A DNA stretch of 64,000 nucleotides, taken from Pseudomonas sp. H9 (GTDB taxonomy: Bacteria; Pseudomonadota; Gammaproteobacteria; Pseudomonadales; Pseudomonadaceae). Below the pieces are notes generated by a model, which saw only the letters and a list, made by a program, of their open reading frames with translations, ran no database searches and was not told where the DNA came from. This document shows positions 1 through 8,226 of this stretch, piece by piece. Within the stretch, counting starts at the first letter, position 1. Each line of letters opens with the position of its first letter. The stretch covers positions 166,551-230,550 of the forward strand of contig NZ_SMOK01000010.1 in the NCBI RefSeq assembly GCF_004353925.1, given 5' to 3'. The translations under genes were made by a program, and so were the position numbers.

Positions 1-2226
1 GACTTTGAAGTCCTGCAGCACACCCGGCAAGCGGTAAGTGGTGTAGAGCTTGAACAGGTGCTTGGGCATCACCGTGCTCAGCGGCGCGTCGGTACTGCGG
101 TTGCGGTTAAGGTTGAAGGTGTAGCCACCGATCAGCGTCCAGTCTGGCAGCAGCTCGCCCGACGCCTCAAGGTCGATACCCTTGCTGACCACCTTGCCGC
201 TGCTCAGGTAACAGCAGCTACCGGCGAACAGGTTACTGCTGTCGATAAAGGCCGGGTCACGCACGGCTTCGTCTTCACGGGTGGTGTAGTACAGGGCAAA
301 GTTGGTGTTCAGGGCACCGTCAAGCAGCTCACCTTTGAGGCCGGTTTCATAAGTCTTGCCGGTCATTGGCTCCAACGGGCTGCCCGGTTGCGGGCCGGAG
401 AGTTTGTTCGACTGTGGTTTGTAGATTTCCGAGTAGCTGGCGTAGGCCGACCACTGATCGTTCAGGTCGTAGACCAGGCCACCAAAAGGCGTGACTTTGG
501 TACCAATGCGCTGATCAACGTTGGAAACCTCGCTCCACACTGTACCGGTGCGAGTCTGGTAGGTTTGATTGAAGTGATAACGCTGGGCCCGCGCGCCGAG
601 GATCAAGTGCATCGGCTCGGCCAACTGCAGGCGCAGGCTCGAATACAACCCGTACTGGCGCTGGGCGTTAGGGTCGTAGTCACGGCTGTAGTCGGTGTGG
701 TTCGGCGGCTCCGGCCACGGGGTGGAGTCCGGGTCGAAGACATCCACCGGGCCGCGCGCGCCGTCATGCGGCGCGGTACCCAGCCAGCGGCTGTCGATGC
801 GCTGGTAATCGGCCCCGACTACCAGTTGGTGATCCAGCCCGAACGCCTTGAAGTTGCCGGCCAGGTTGACGTCGTACAGGTGCTGCTCGTTTTCCTGCCG
901 GCTCTGGGTGCCGTACCAGACCACTCCGGTGTTGGTAGTGGGGTCGACGCCGTTGAGGGTGCTGGCGGTCTTGAACCACGACACGTCCCAGATGTTGGTG
1001 TACGACAGGTTGAGTTTCCAATCGTCGTTGAAGCGGTGATCGTACTTGGCGAAGTACTCACGCGCAGTCGTGTCGGAGTAGGCCCAGTTCTGGGTCAGGC
1101 CGGTATGGCGCGGCAGGCCGAGATCGGCGCCGTTGGTGTAGCGCGGCACCGAGCTTTGCGTGCCGTTTTCATGGGATTTGTTGTAGCGCACACCCAAGGT
1201 GAGCATGTCATTGTCGGTCACGTCGGCTTCCATCACGCCATACACCAAGGGCTTTTCGGTGCTGCGTTTGTCGACGAAATACTGGCGATCGGTGTTGGCC
1301 ACCACCAGGCGCCCACGCAAGCGCCCGTCCCAGCCCATGGGGCCGGTAATATCCAGCTCCTGGCGGTAGTTGTCCCAACTGCCGGCACTGAGGCTCAGCT
1401 TGAGCTGGTTGTAGGCCATTGGTCGTTTGCGCACCAGGTTGATGATGCCGCCAGGGTCCCCGGAGCCCCCGAACAAAGCCGCCGAGCCGCGCAACACTTC
1501 AACGTGGTCGAACTCGGCCAGATCGAAAATGTTCGAGGAGTAGAACGAGCCCATCGCCGTACCCAACGCCTGAGGGGCGGCGCCATCGATTTGCAGGTTC
1601 TGGATCGAGAAACCGCGGGAAATGAAATCCTGAATGCGGAAGGTGGTGCTCTGGGTAATCACCCCGGGGGTGATCTTCATCGCTTCGTTGATATCGGTCA
1701 GTTGCTGGTCTTCGATCAACTGGCGGGTGACTACCGTCACCGACTGTGGCGTTTCGCGCAAGCTGGTGGGCGATTTCGAACCCACGCTGATCAAACCCGG
1801 GGCATAACTGCCGGTGTTCTCGGTGCTCTCTCCCATGCCTTGACCGGCCACCGTGGTGACCCCCAGTTCGAGCGTTTGAGCGGCCTGGCCATCGGCCACC
1901 GGCAGCAACACATAGCCACTGGCGTTGTGGCTAATGCGGTAACCGCTACCGGCGAGCAAGGCGGCAAATCCGTCGTCCACCGTGTAGCTACCGGTCAAAC
2001 CTTGGCTGGTACGCCCCTCCAGCTCCTCGGCCTGGAACACCAGGGCCACCCCGGCTTGCTGGGCAAAGCGGTTGAGGGTGCTGCTCAGCGAGCCGGGCGC
2101 AATATCGTAGTGCTGCTGGGACTGGGCCGCGGCCAGTTGCGGCATGGCCATGGCAACCCCGGCACAGGCCAAGTGGATGCACAGTGCAATGGGGCTCAAG
2201 GCCTGCGGGTCAGCAAATCGACGCAT
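1..2226 (-). CDS. TonB-dependent siderophore receptor with STN domain (3' end outside window)
   Basis: The minus strand is open from an ATG at 2226 to the window edge: 742 codons with no stop, so the last part of the beta-barrel is missing. A signal peptide (about residues 1-35) ends in LAAAQS. An STN/secretin-like signalling domain (about 40-105) follows, then a plug domain and barrel strands containing phrases such as LRETPQSVTVVTRQLI and EVLRGSAALFGGSGDPGG. The STN domain marks a transducer receptor that signals through an anti-sigma factor, matching the fecI-fecR pair upstream at 2411-3899. It should import a ferric siderophore across the outer membrane; the ligand cannot be read from sequence. 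A long open frame on the opposite strand over the same bases is a shadow. Confidence 0.93.
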   Translation of the reverse strand, partial: MRRFADPQALSPIALCIHLACAGVAMAMPQLAAAQSQQHYDIAPGSLSSTLNRFAQQAGVALVFQAEELEGRTSQGLTGSYTVDDGFAALLAGSGYRISHNASGYVLLPVADGQAAQTLELGVTTVAGQGMGESTENTGSYAPGLISVGSKSPTSLRETPQSVTVVTRQLIEDQQLTDINEAMKITPGVITQSTTFRIQDFISRGFSIQNLQIDGAAPQALGTAMGSFYSSNIFDLAEFDHVEVLRGSAALFGGSGDPGGIINLVRKRPMAYNQLKLSLSAGSWDNYRQELDITGPMGWDGRLRGRLVVANTDRQYFVDKRSTEKPLVYGVMEADVTDNDMLTLGVRYNKSHENGTQSSVPRYTNGADLGLPRHTGLTQNWAYSDTTAREYFAKYDHRFNDDWKLNLSYTNIWDVSWFKTASTLNGVDPTTNTGVVWYGTQSRQENEQHLYDVNLAGNFKAFGLDHQLVVGADYQRIDSRWLGTAPHDGARGPVDVFDPDSTPWPEPPNHTDYSRDYDPNAQRQYGLYSSLRLQLAEPMHLILGARAQRYHFNQTYQTRTGTVWSEVSNVDQRIGTKVTPFGGLVYDLNDQWSAYASYSEIYKPQSNKLSGPQPGSPLEPMTGKTYETGLKGELLDGALNTNFALYYTTREDEAVRDPAFIDSSNLFAGSCCYLSSGKVVSKGIDLEASGELLPDWTLIGGYTFNLNRNRSTDAPLSTVMPKHLFKLYTTYRLPGVLQDFKV

Positions 2227-2294
2227 GGGAGAACGGCTCCTGTTTTATTCATGTTGGCCTCTTGCTTGACGGGCCACCCTGATAAAGCGGAACC

Positions 2295-2313
2295 AATAAG
2301 AATGATTATTTTT
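2295..2313. promoter_or_regulatory. Putative Fur box upstream of the TonB receptor
   Basis: The 19-mer AATAAGAATGATTATTTTT matches 12 of 19 positions of the Fur consensus GATAATGATAATCATTATC. It lies about 70 bp upstream of the receptor ATG, between fecR and the receptor gene. Position and AT-richness fit an iron-repressed promoter, but the match is only moderate. Confidence 0.5.
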
Positions 2314-2325
2314 GACTTTCACGAT

Positions 2326-2401
2326 TGTGGGAGCGGGCTAGCCCCGCGATTGCGGTGTATCAGGCACATCGCAATCGCGGGGCAAGCGCGCTCCCACCGG
2401 C
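2326..2401. repeat. REP palindrome (inverted pair)
   Basis: Two inverted copies of a GTGGGAGCGGGCTNGCCCCGCGA-type element form a hairpin between the receptor promoter and the 3' end of fecR. The left arm reads GGGCTAGCCCC, a single change from the usual GGGCTTGCCCC. It may stabilise or terminate the fecIR transcript. Confidence 0.85.
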
Positions 2402-2410
2402 GGCTCTAGC

Positions 2411-3376
2411 TCATTTTTCAGGGGTTGCCCGCGCGATGCGGGTCCACAACGGGGTGTACTGCTGCACACGAATCGGCAACGCCTCTGCCAACAGCTGCAA
2501 GGCCCGCTCGGTGTCGTCCAGCGGCAATACCGCAGAAACCTTCAGGTCAGCCAGCTCGGCAGCGTCAAACTGCAAATGCCCCGGGCGCTGGCGCCCCAGC
2601 GCCTGCAGTACCTGCGCCAACGGCATGGACTCGACCACCAACTGATGGCGCTGCCAGGCCTGTTCCAGGCTGGCCGGATCAATATCAGGCAAGCGCCCCA
2701 CCGCATCGCGCTGCACCCAGGCGCGACCACCGCGGTGCACGTCCAGCGCCTGACTACGGTCGGCACTCTGCACCGCAACCGCAGACTGCAACATGCTCAG
2801 CTCGCTCTGCCCTTGACCACGGCTGACCACAAAGCGCGTGCCCAACGCAGTGAAACTGCCATCACCGGTGACCACCACAAAGGGCCGCGAAGCATCGTGC
2901 TCGACATCCACCAGCACCTGACCGCGGCGCAATTCAATGCGGCGTTGACCACCATCGAACTGCAGGTCGATGGCACTGTTGCCGTACAGGGTGATACGCG
3001 AACCGTCTTCAAGGGTGCGTGACTGCCACTCACCCGGCGAGGTGTGCATGTCGGCAAACAGATCGTCGGCACGAAAACCGCTGAGGCTCAGGACCACCCC
3101 CAGGTTGGCCAGCAACACGCCGATGCCCAGCAGGTGCCGGGTTTTAAAGCGCCGCTTGGCCGGCAGCTGCAGCGCGGCCCGCGCCGGCGCCCGTTGCGAC
3201 CGCAGGCTGTGCAACTGTGCGACCACACTGCTAATGCGTTCGAAGGCGGCCTGATGACAGCTGTCGAGCTGGCACCAGTGCTCGAACGCCTCGCGCTCCT
3301 GTGGACTCAACGGCCCTTCGCTCATGCGCAGCACCCATTCAGCGGCTTGGGCTTCGACACTGTCTTCGGCGTTCAC
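2411..3376 (-). CDS. FecR-type anti-sigma / signal-transducing protein
   Basis: This 321-residue inner-membrane regulator takes the signal from the STN domain of the receptor and controls the ECF sigma factor encoded just upstream. The N-terminus (about 8-50; AAEWVLRMSEGPLSPQE) is the cytoplasmic DUF4880 sigma-binding region. One membrane segment follows at about 82-100, then the periplasmic FecR domain (DGSRITLYGNSAIDLQFD) and a C-terminal STN-contact domain. The start is GTG at 3376, 4 bp after the sigma-factor stop codon, so the two genes are translationally coupled. The receptor gene follows downstream, giving the canonical I-R-A order. Confidence 0.92.
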   Translation of the reverse strand: MNAEDSVEAQAAEWVLRMSEGPLSPQEREAFEHWCQLDSCHQAAFERISSVVAQLHSLRSQRAPARAALQLPAKRRFKTRHLLGIGVLLANLGVVLSLSGFRADDLFADMHTSPGEWQSRTLEDGSRITLYGNSAIDLQFDGGQRRIELRRGQVLVDVEHDASRPFVVVTGDGSFTALGTRFVVSRGQGQSELSMLQSAVAVQSADRSQALDVHRGGRAWVQRDAVGRLPDIDPASLEQAWQRHQLVVESMPLAQVLQALGRQRPGHLQFDAAELADLKVSAVLPLDDTERALQLLAEALPIRVQQYTPLWTRIARATPEK

Positions 3377-3380
3377 GGTT

Positions 3381-3899
3381 TCACACGTCCAACGCCTGGT
3401 TGCAATGCATCAGCGCCTGCAGCAGGTACTTGCGCACCATGCGTTCAGACACCTCAAGGCGCTGAGCGATCTGGACTTGGGTCAGTTCATCCAGGTAGTA
3501 ATCAACAAAGGCCTGACGCACTTTCGGGGCAAGGCCTTCAAGCACGAAGGCAATCTGCTCCAGGGCTTCAAGGGTGGCGAGGATCTGTTCGGGTGACTGA
3601 TGGCCTTCAAGCACATCGACCGTCAGCGCCAACTCGCGCAGGTAAGCATCTTCAATCTGTTGGCGGCGTGCCTTATCGATAATCAAACGGCGTGCGGTGG
3701 TGCTGAGAAAAGCCCGTGGTTCACGGATCGCTGCGAGTGAATCACGTGAGCCAAGAATACGCAGGAAAGTATCTTGGACGGTGTCAGCTGCATGTTGCGG
3801 GCAGCGCAACTTGCGGCGTAACCAACTGAACAACCAGCCATGATGGTCGCTGTACAACTGGTGAATGGCACGTTGGAAAGCAGGCTCGACCGCGGACAT
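3381..3899 (-). CDS. FecI-type ECF sigma factor
   Basis: This 172-residue extracytoplasmic-function sigma factor should direct transcription of the receptor gene at 1-2226. Region 2 is visible around AADTVQDTFLRIL and EPRAFLSTTARRLIIDKAR. Region 4 has the helix-turn-helix LTQVQIAQRLEVSERMVRKY. The ATG at 3899 is preferred over an upstream TTG at 3911, which would add four unsupported residues. It overlaps or abuts the fecR start. A weak Fur-like AT-rich stretch lies just upstream (about 3923-3945), so iron control is plausible but not demonstrated. Confidence 0.92.
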   Translation of the reverse strand: MSAVEPAFQRAIHQLYSDHHGWLFSWLRRKLRCPQHAADTVQDTFLRILGSRDSLAAIREPRAFLSTTARRLIIDKARRQQIEDAYLRELALTVDVLEGHQSPEQILATLEALEQIAFVLEGLAPKVRQAFVDYYLDELTQVQIAQRLEVSERMVRKYLLQALMHCNQALDV

Positions 3900-4079
3900 G
3901 AAGCCAACCAAGATATGTAAGTGAGAATTGTTCCGAATAATATCCAGTCGTCACCTTCGCATGCAACCTCTGACGCTGCCGCGCCCTGAACAGCCCAGGG
4001 CAAATAAGGCAAATTGCTGGCCCCCGACGCAACGTCTTGTTGGCAAACTCGCTTTTTTTCAACAACTTAGGCTGACACC

Positions 4080-4409
4080 ATGCGGGCTTATGGATTGACC
4101 CTTGCAGCGCTCCTTCTCTGCGTTTTCTCCCTAGGTGCCCAAGCCAAGGCGCTGGGCAAAAATGAGCGCTATGTGTGCAGTTGGGGTTCGGATATCGCCG
4201 CCGGCGCACAGCAATCCAAGTTGTCTGGCGTGACCTTGTACTCGGCGCGCAAGCAGCTGCAAGTGCGCAAATTCCCTAAACCCTGGATGCGCATGACCGC
4301 CATGGGCATTACCGAGCAAACCTACAACAGCCAGTCGCGGCTCAAACCGGCGGCCATCAAACAAACCTACTACGAGCAATGCGTGCAACATACGCTGGCG
4401 CAGCGCTAA
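4080..4409 (+). CDS. Small secreted hypothetical protein
   Basis: This 109-residue protein has a clear N-terminal signal peptide (hydrophobic LTLAALLLCVFSLGAQA, cleavage after about residue 22). The mature part is basic, with two cysteines (YVCSWG and EQCVQH) that could pair in the periplasm. I do not recognise a characterised family. It sits alone between the divergent sigma-factor gene and the MITE-flanked DUF1508 gene, with a short T-rich tract upstream. Codon usage resembles the neighbours, so it is likely a real gene of unknown function. Confidence 0.75.
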   Translation: MRAYGLTLAALLLCVFSLGAQAKALGKNERYVCSWGSDIAAGAQQSKLSGVTLYSARKQLQVRKFPKPWMRMTAMGITEQTYNSQSRLKPAAIKQTYYEQCVQHTLAQR

Positions 4410-4493
4410 CGGCCCGCCCCTGGCATTGGACAAGCGCCTAAAGCCCACCATACTGAATGGTCACTGCGAGCGAGCATGCAAGCAGCCCACCCA

Positions 4494-4634
4494 GGCTCTG
4501 CGTGAAAAGGCTTGAGACGAAGGTCAGGCAAGGCGAAAACAGCCTCGGAAGCGGAGTTTACGAGTTGTAAATGAGCATTCCGAGGCTGTTTTCAACGAAG
4601 CATCACCGAGTATCAAGCCTTTTCATACAGAGCC
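4494..4634. mobile_element. MITE-like palindromic element, copy 1
   Basis: This 141-bp element has terminal inverted repeats: GGCTCTGCGTGAAAAGGCTT at the left, and GGCTCTGTATGAAAAGGCTT as the complement of the right end. An internal perfect hairpin, GAAAACAGCCTCGGAA/TTCCGAGGCTGTTTTC, flanks the middle. It contains no convincing gene. A second copy in the same orientation lies at 4997-5136. The structure fits a non-autonomous transposable element; I cannot assign a parent IS from sequence alone. Confidence 0.75.
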
Positions 4635-4663
4635 CAGGCTTATCTGCGAAGACAGGAGTTCCC

Positions 4664-4996
4664 ATGGCAGGATGGTTTGAGTTGAGCACCAGCAGTGACG
4701 GTCAGTACCGTTTTACCCTGAAAGCGGGCAATGGCGAGATCATTCTTACCAGCGAGCTGTACAAGACCAAAGCCTCAGCCGAAAACGGCATTGCTTCGGT
4801 CCAGGCTAACAGCGCTGCGGATGAGCGCTACGAGAAAAAAGAAGCCAGCAATGGCAAATTCCATTTCAACCTCAAGGCTGCCAATCACCAGGTCATCGGC
4901 AGCAGCCAGATGTACGCCACCGCGCAATCACGTGATGCGGGCATTGCCTCGGTGAAAACCAATGGTGCCAGCAAAACGGTCAAAGACAACACTTAG
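4664..4996 (+). CDS. DUF1508 (YegP-like) tandem-repeat protein
   Basis: This 110-residue protein has two DUF1508 repeats: FELSTSSDGQYRFTLKAGNG with its AENGIASVQ tail, then FHFNLKAANHQVIGSSQMY with its RDAGIASVK tail. The start at 4664 is chosen because CAGGAGTT lies 4-11 bp upstream and the DUF1508 fold starts directly at GWFEL; an upstream in-frame start would begin inside the MITE. Its function in bacteria is not firmly established. The last base of the TAG stop abuts MITE copy 2, so the gene is enclosed by two direct MITE copies and could be deleted or mobilised with them. Confidence 0.88.
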   Translation: MAGWFELSTSSDGQYRFTLKAGNGEIILTSELYKTKASAENGIASVQANSAADERYEKKEASNGKFHFNLKAANHQVIGSSQMYATAQSRDAGIASVKTNGASKTVKDNT

Positions 4997-5136
4997 GGTC
5001 TGTATGAAAAGTTTTGAGACGAAGGTCAGGCAAGGCGAAAACAGCCGAGGAAGCGGAGTTTACGGGTTGTAAATGAGCATTCCGAGGCTGTTTTCAACGC
5101 AGCATCACCGAGTATCAAGGCTTTTCGTACAGAGCC
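4997..5136. mobile_element. MITE-like palindromic element, copy 2
   Basis: This near-identical, same-orientation copy of 4494-4634 starts at the stop codon of the DUF1508 gene. TAG occurs immediately on both sides (ending at 4996 and starting at 5137), a candidate 3-bp target duplication. The internal stem has diverged from the perfect hairpin of copy 1 (CCGAGG instead of CCTCGG in the left arm). Confidence 0.75.
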
Positions 5137-5161
5137 TAGTCAATCGTATGGCTCCCCTGTA

Positions 5162-6544
5162 ATGCACAACAGGGGAGCCTGCCGACTCATCGCCTGCAAA
5201 CCGCTTCTACGCTGGGTGTTTTTGCCTTGCCTGGCATTGATGCCTGCCCTACCCGCCTGCGCCTACGAATCGGACTTTCATTTCGGCCTGACCTATTGGC
5301 TGGCAACCCAAGCGGGCTTTGATCATCAGCAAAGCCACGACATCGCCCGTGGCGATGAACTGACCGACACCGGCCTGCTCGATGCCAAGCACGCAATCAT
5401 CTGGCAGCTGTGTATCAAGCGCCAGGAGAGTGCCAGCACCCTGACCCGTTTCTTGCATTTTCGTGCACAGCAACCACCGCCCTCCCTGCCGGGGGATCGG
5501 CCGGTTGCCCCCAGTGCGGTGTTTGCACAGGCACAAATCAACAGCGTGCTCGCCAACGCGGCGCATGGCCAAACCGCGCATCTGCTCAAGTTGGGGCAGG
5601 CGCTGCATGGCTGGCAGGATTCCTTTGCCCATCAAGGCGTGTCGGACCACCACCCACCCTGCCCTGAGCAATGGGTATGGACCCACGCTGTCGACCGTGG
5701 CGGTGCCTTGAAACATCAGGCCGACCGCACCTATGTCTACCCCTTTGACTGCCGCGAGGCGGCGAAAACCACTTATGACATTCTGCGCCGCTATCGCCAG
5801 CCGATGAACCTGAGTACCACGGCCAGGGAGTGGCCGACGCTGGAACCGCAGGTTTTTGCGTTCTGCCAGCTCAACACCCGTACGGCGAAATACCAGTGGC
5901 TGGAGTCGCATCAGGTGCCCCAAGCGTTTGCTATCGCTGGCAACACCAGCTTGTCCGATGGGGTGCAGCACTTCTGGCGCCCTGGGCCCATCGACCTGCG
6001 CCCGGTGCCAACCACTGACGTCCCTGATTACGAACGCCAGGCCACCGGCTGGCGCCTGGATGCGCAAGCTGATGAGTTGTTGCAGGCAACGCTGAGTAAT
6101 GCTGTGGTGCCGTCATCACCGGCAGCTCGGCAATGGGCCAACGCCTTTCTACAAGCCTGGTTGACCACCCCCGCAGCGCAACTGCCTCAGGCACTGGCGC
6201 CGTTCTTTGGCGGCCGCCCCCTGACCTTCAACGATCAACCCATAGAGCAGTTGCTGCGCCTGCGCATGACCGACCGTGGCGTGGCCGACAACCCCGAAGT
6301 TCCCCCGGATAAGTACCTTGGCGATGCACAAGGCTTCATCAACGCTGGTGCCGACAGCTGGCGTGAATTGTTGGTACCGCCACGCGGCCAGGAAATCCCA
6401 GCACTGGTGGGCAACGACCAAGGCGATGGTCTGATCCTGATTGCCCTGCTCAGAAGCGCCCCCAATGCCGTGCTGATCATCAAGGCCAGGTCCGTTGAAC
6501 AGGGCTATGCCATTGAAGGGTTGGTGGTTCAGGTATTCCACTGA
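5162..6544 (+). CDS. Exported protein resembling zinc-dependent phospholipase C-like (DUF6765-type) proteins
   Basis: This 460-residue protein has a long N-terminal export signal (hydrophobic WVFLPCLALMPALPACA, about 19-35). The mature chain carries His/Asp motifs of the phospholipase C/S1-P1-like zinc fold: SDFHFGLTYWLA near its start, ARGDELTD, and LGQALHGWQDSFAHQGVSDHH about 160 residues in. The spacing of His and Asp suggests a metal-bound helical hydrolase domain. The C-terminal ~150 residues (after GAD.WRELLVPP) show no recognisable motif. It is a single gene; no partner suggests a substrate. The family assignment rests on motif pattern only, so function is tentative. Confidence 0.7.
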   Translation: MHNRGACRLIACKPLLRWVFLPCLALMPALPACAYESDFHFGLTYWLATQAGFDHQQSHDIARGDELTDTGLLDAKHAIIWQLCIKRQESASTLTRFLHFRAQQPPPSLPGDRPVAPSAVFAQAQINSVLANAAHGQTAHLLKLGQALHGWQDSFAHQGVSDHHPPCPEQWVWTHAVDRGGALKHQADRTYVYPFDCREAAKTTYDILRRYRQPMNLSTTAREWPTLEPQVFAFCQLNTRTAKYQWLESHQVPQAFAIAGNTSLSDGVQHFWRPGPIDLRPVPTTDVPDYERQATGWRLDAQADELLQATLSNAVVPSSPAARQWANAFLQAWLTTPAAQLPQALAPFFGGRPLTFNDQPIEQLLRLRMTDRGVADNPEVPPDKYLGDAQGFINAGADSWRELLVPPRGQEIPALVGNDQGDGLILIALLRSAPNAVLIIKARSVEQGYAIEGLVVQVFH

Positions 6545-6697
6545 GCCTTGCATCACACCCAGCGCCCGGCCTATAGTCGCACCCGGCGCCCTCCGCGCCT
6601 CCCGTCCGCGGAAAGGGCTGCGCCCAGGACACTCCCCCAGGATTTCTCTCTACGACTCCCGGCCTGACAGCGGACAAGGCTCGCACAAGGAGTTCGT

Positions 6698-7921
6698 ATG
6701 TCTGCTCGACTGCCGTACCCGACCCACGACGGGCGCATCAACCTTGAACAACAGCGCAAGCGCGCCAAAGAACTGCTGGTGCAACTGCGTGCCGCCGCAG
6801 CACCCGATCAGCCAGCCCCTTTACCCCGCTTGGCTGATGCGCAACGGTTGATTGCCCGCGATTTGGGTTTTGCCAGCTGGCCCAAGCTCAAAGCGCATAT
6901 CGACGCAATCGAGTTTGCCGCTCGCCATCCGCAATTTGTCGCCGACGATGAAGCAAACACCCAGCATTGGCGCTGCGGCAGCGACATCAAACACAGCCTG
7001 CACCTGGCTGGGTTTACCGGGGCCTTTTATATGTTCACCGACCCACTGAGTATGGGCCCGGTGCGCGATCTGCCGCCCGAGCCCTACCAAGCCATGCGCA
7101 CCGACTACATCAGCCAGGCCTACGGCCTTGAACGCAGCGACGTGCAGCGCAGGATGGCGGACGAATACAACCAGTTGCCCCTGCTTGACGGCTGCCCGCG
7201 CGCGGTGATCTGGTGCGAGGCGGACGCTTACGATCAGCTGTTCCTGATTCGACTGCTGTCGAGCCTGAACCGCATGCCGCAACGCCTTGAACTGATCCAG
7301 ACCGACCGGGTGCCCGGAGTGCAGCGTTTCATTGGCATTGGCCAACTGGCACCGGACGTACTGGCCTGGCTATGGCCGCAACGCCATCCGGTCACTGAAG
7401 CGATGGTGCAACTGGCGCACCAGGCCTGGGCGGCCTACTGTGCCCCGTCGCCGCAAGCCTGGGCTGACTTGGCCCACCGCCAGGACCTCTGCCTGCCCCT
7501 GTTGGCCCCTGCGCTGTTGCGCCAACTACAGGAACTGCCGGGGCTGAACGATGGCCTGTCGCTGACTGAACGGCTGTCGCTGCAGATCATCGCCGAGTTC
7601 GGCGAAGTACCTTTTGGCCGGGTGTTTGCTGAACTGATGGCCAAGCGTGAACCGCTGCCCTACTTGGGCGACATGATGTTCCACGCCGTGTTGCGCCCCT
7701 TGATTGACTCACCGACACCGTTGATCAGCGAAGCGCAGCCTGAGCTGGCGTGGCCACAACGGCCACTCGAGCTGACAGCGCTGGGTGAGCAGGTGCTGTC
7801 GGGCCAGGCCAACTGGCTGGATCAACAAGCCCCTGAACGTTGGGTAGGCGGCGTACGCATAAAGGCTGGGCAAGGTCATTGGGCACTGGATAAAACACTG
7901 CACCCCACGTGGCGCGCCTGA
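6698..7921 (+). CDS. DUF1835 domain-containing protein
   Basis: This 407-residue cytoplasmic protein has no signal peptide or membrane segment. Residues 15-70 (RINLEQQRKRAKELL ... RDLGFASWPKLKAHI) form a short helical lead domain common at the front of small-molecule or ankyrin-type proteins. From about 95 the DUF1835 core is visible (GSDIKHSLHLAGFTGAFYMFTDPLSMGPV ... VIWCEADAYDQLFLIRLL), followed by a DUF3658-like C-terminal half. Its biochemical role is unknown. The ATG at 6698 has AAGGAG about 8 bp upstream. It is followed by a truncated REP and the decayed end of the type VI island. Confidence 0.82.
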   Translation: MSARLPYPTHDGRINLEQQRKRAKELLVQLRAAAAPDQPAPLPRLADAQRLIARDLGFASWPKLKAHIDAIEFAARHPQFVADDEANTQHWRCGSDIKHSLHLAGFTGAFYMFTDPLSMGPVRDLPPEPYQAMRTDYISQAYGLERSDVQRRMADEYNQLPLLDGCPRAVIWCEADAYDQLFLIRLLSSLNRMPQRLELIQTDRVPGVQRFIGIGQLAPDVLAWLWPQRHPVTEAMVQLAHQAWAAYCAPSPQAWADLAHRQDLCLPLLAPALLRQLQELPGLNDGLSLTERLSLQIIAEFGEVPFGRVFAELMAKREPLPYLGDMMFHAVLRPLIDSPTPLISEAQPELAWPQRPLELTALGEQVLSGQANWLDQQAPERWVGGVRIKAGQGHWALDKTLHPTWRA

Positions 7922-7941
7922 CCCCCTGAAATTAACCAAGC

Positions 7942-7996
7942 GTAGGAGCGGGCTTGCCCCGCGATTGCGGCTCTGCCAGTCGCATCGCAGGGCAAG
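7942..7996. repeat. REP palindrome with truncated right arm
   Basis: The left arm GTAGGAGCGGGCTTGCCCCG is complete. The right arm stops after GCAGGGCAAG and runs directly into the truncated effector fragment at about 8001. The joint marks one border of the decayed type VI array. Confidence 0.7.
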
Positions 7997-8000
7997 TCGG

Positions 8001-8170
8001 AGCGACCCAGTTGCCTTTGAGAAACTGGACGTAAAATCCATATGAAGTATCTTCCAGCGCATCTTTGGAAAAAATGCGTTTCTGGACTACCGCAGGTTGT
8101 AAGGTCAGCTCCTTGCCAGCCAACGCAACCGGCACCTGGATTTGTACCCAGAAGCCCAGCCACTTTTTCA
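8001..8170 (-). pseudogene. Orphan fragment of VasX-like effector C-terminus (third copy)
   Basis: The minus strand encodes KWLGFWVQIQVPVALAGKEL and continues to FYVQFLKGNW. This is nearly identical to the start of the C-terminal ~165 residues of the effector at 10328-13795. The fragment breaks at GNW where a REP element begins, and its upstream side joins non-homologous sequence near 8170. It is a remnant, not a functional gene, and is the distal member of a three-copy series. Confidence 0.85.
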
Positions 8171-8226
8171 CTGCGCCGCCACCGCTGGAGTTCAAAATCC
8201 CCCCTGCTACGGTGGCTTGGCGCAAA

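Noticed and set aside
58..2409. 783-codon open frame on the plus strand across the TonB receptor
   Set aside because: It is antisense to a coherent receptor frame with signal peptide, STN and plug motifs; its own translation shows no domain.
3923..3945. Fur box upstream of the first fecI
   Set aside because: Only a poor match to the consensus; mentioned under the gene but not listed.
4494..5136. Composite transposon with target duplication around both MITEs
   Set aside because: The outer flanks (CCA at left, TAG at right) do not match; only copy 2 has a candidate duplication.
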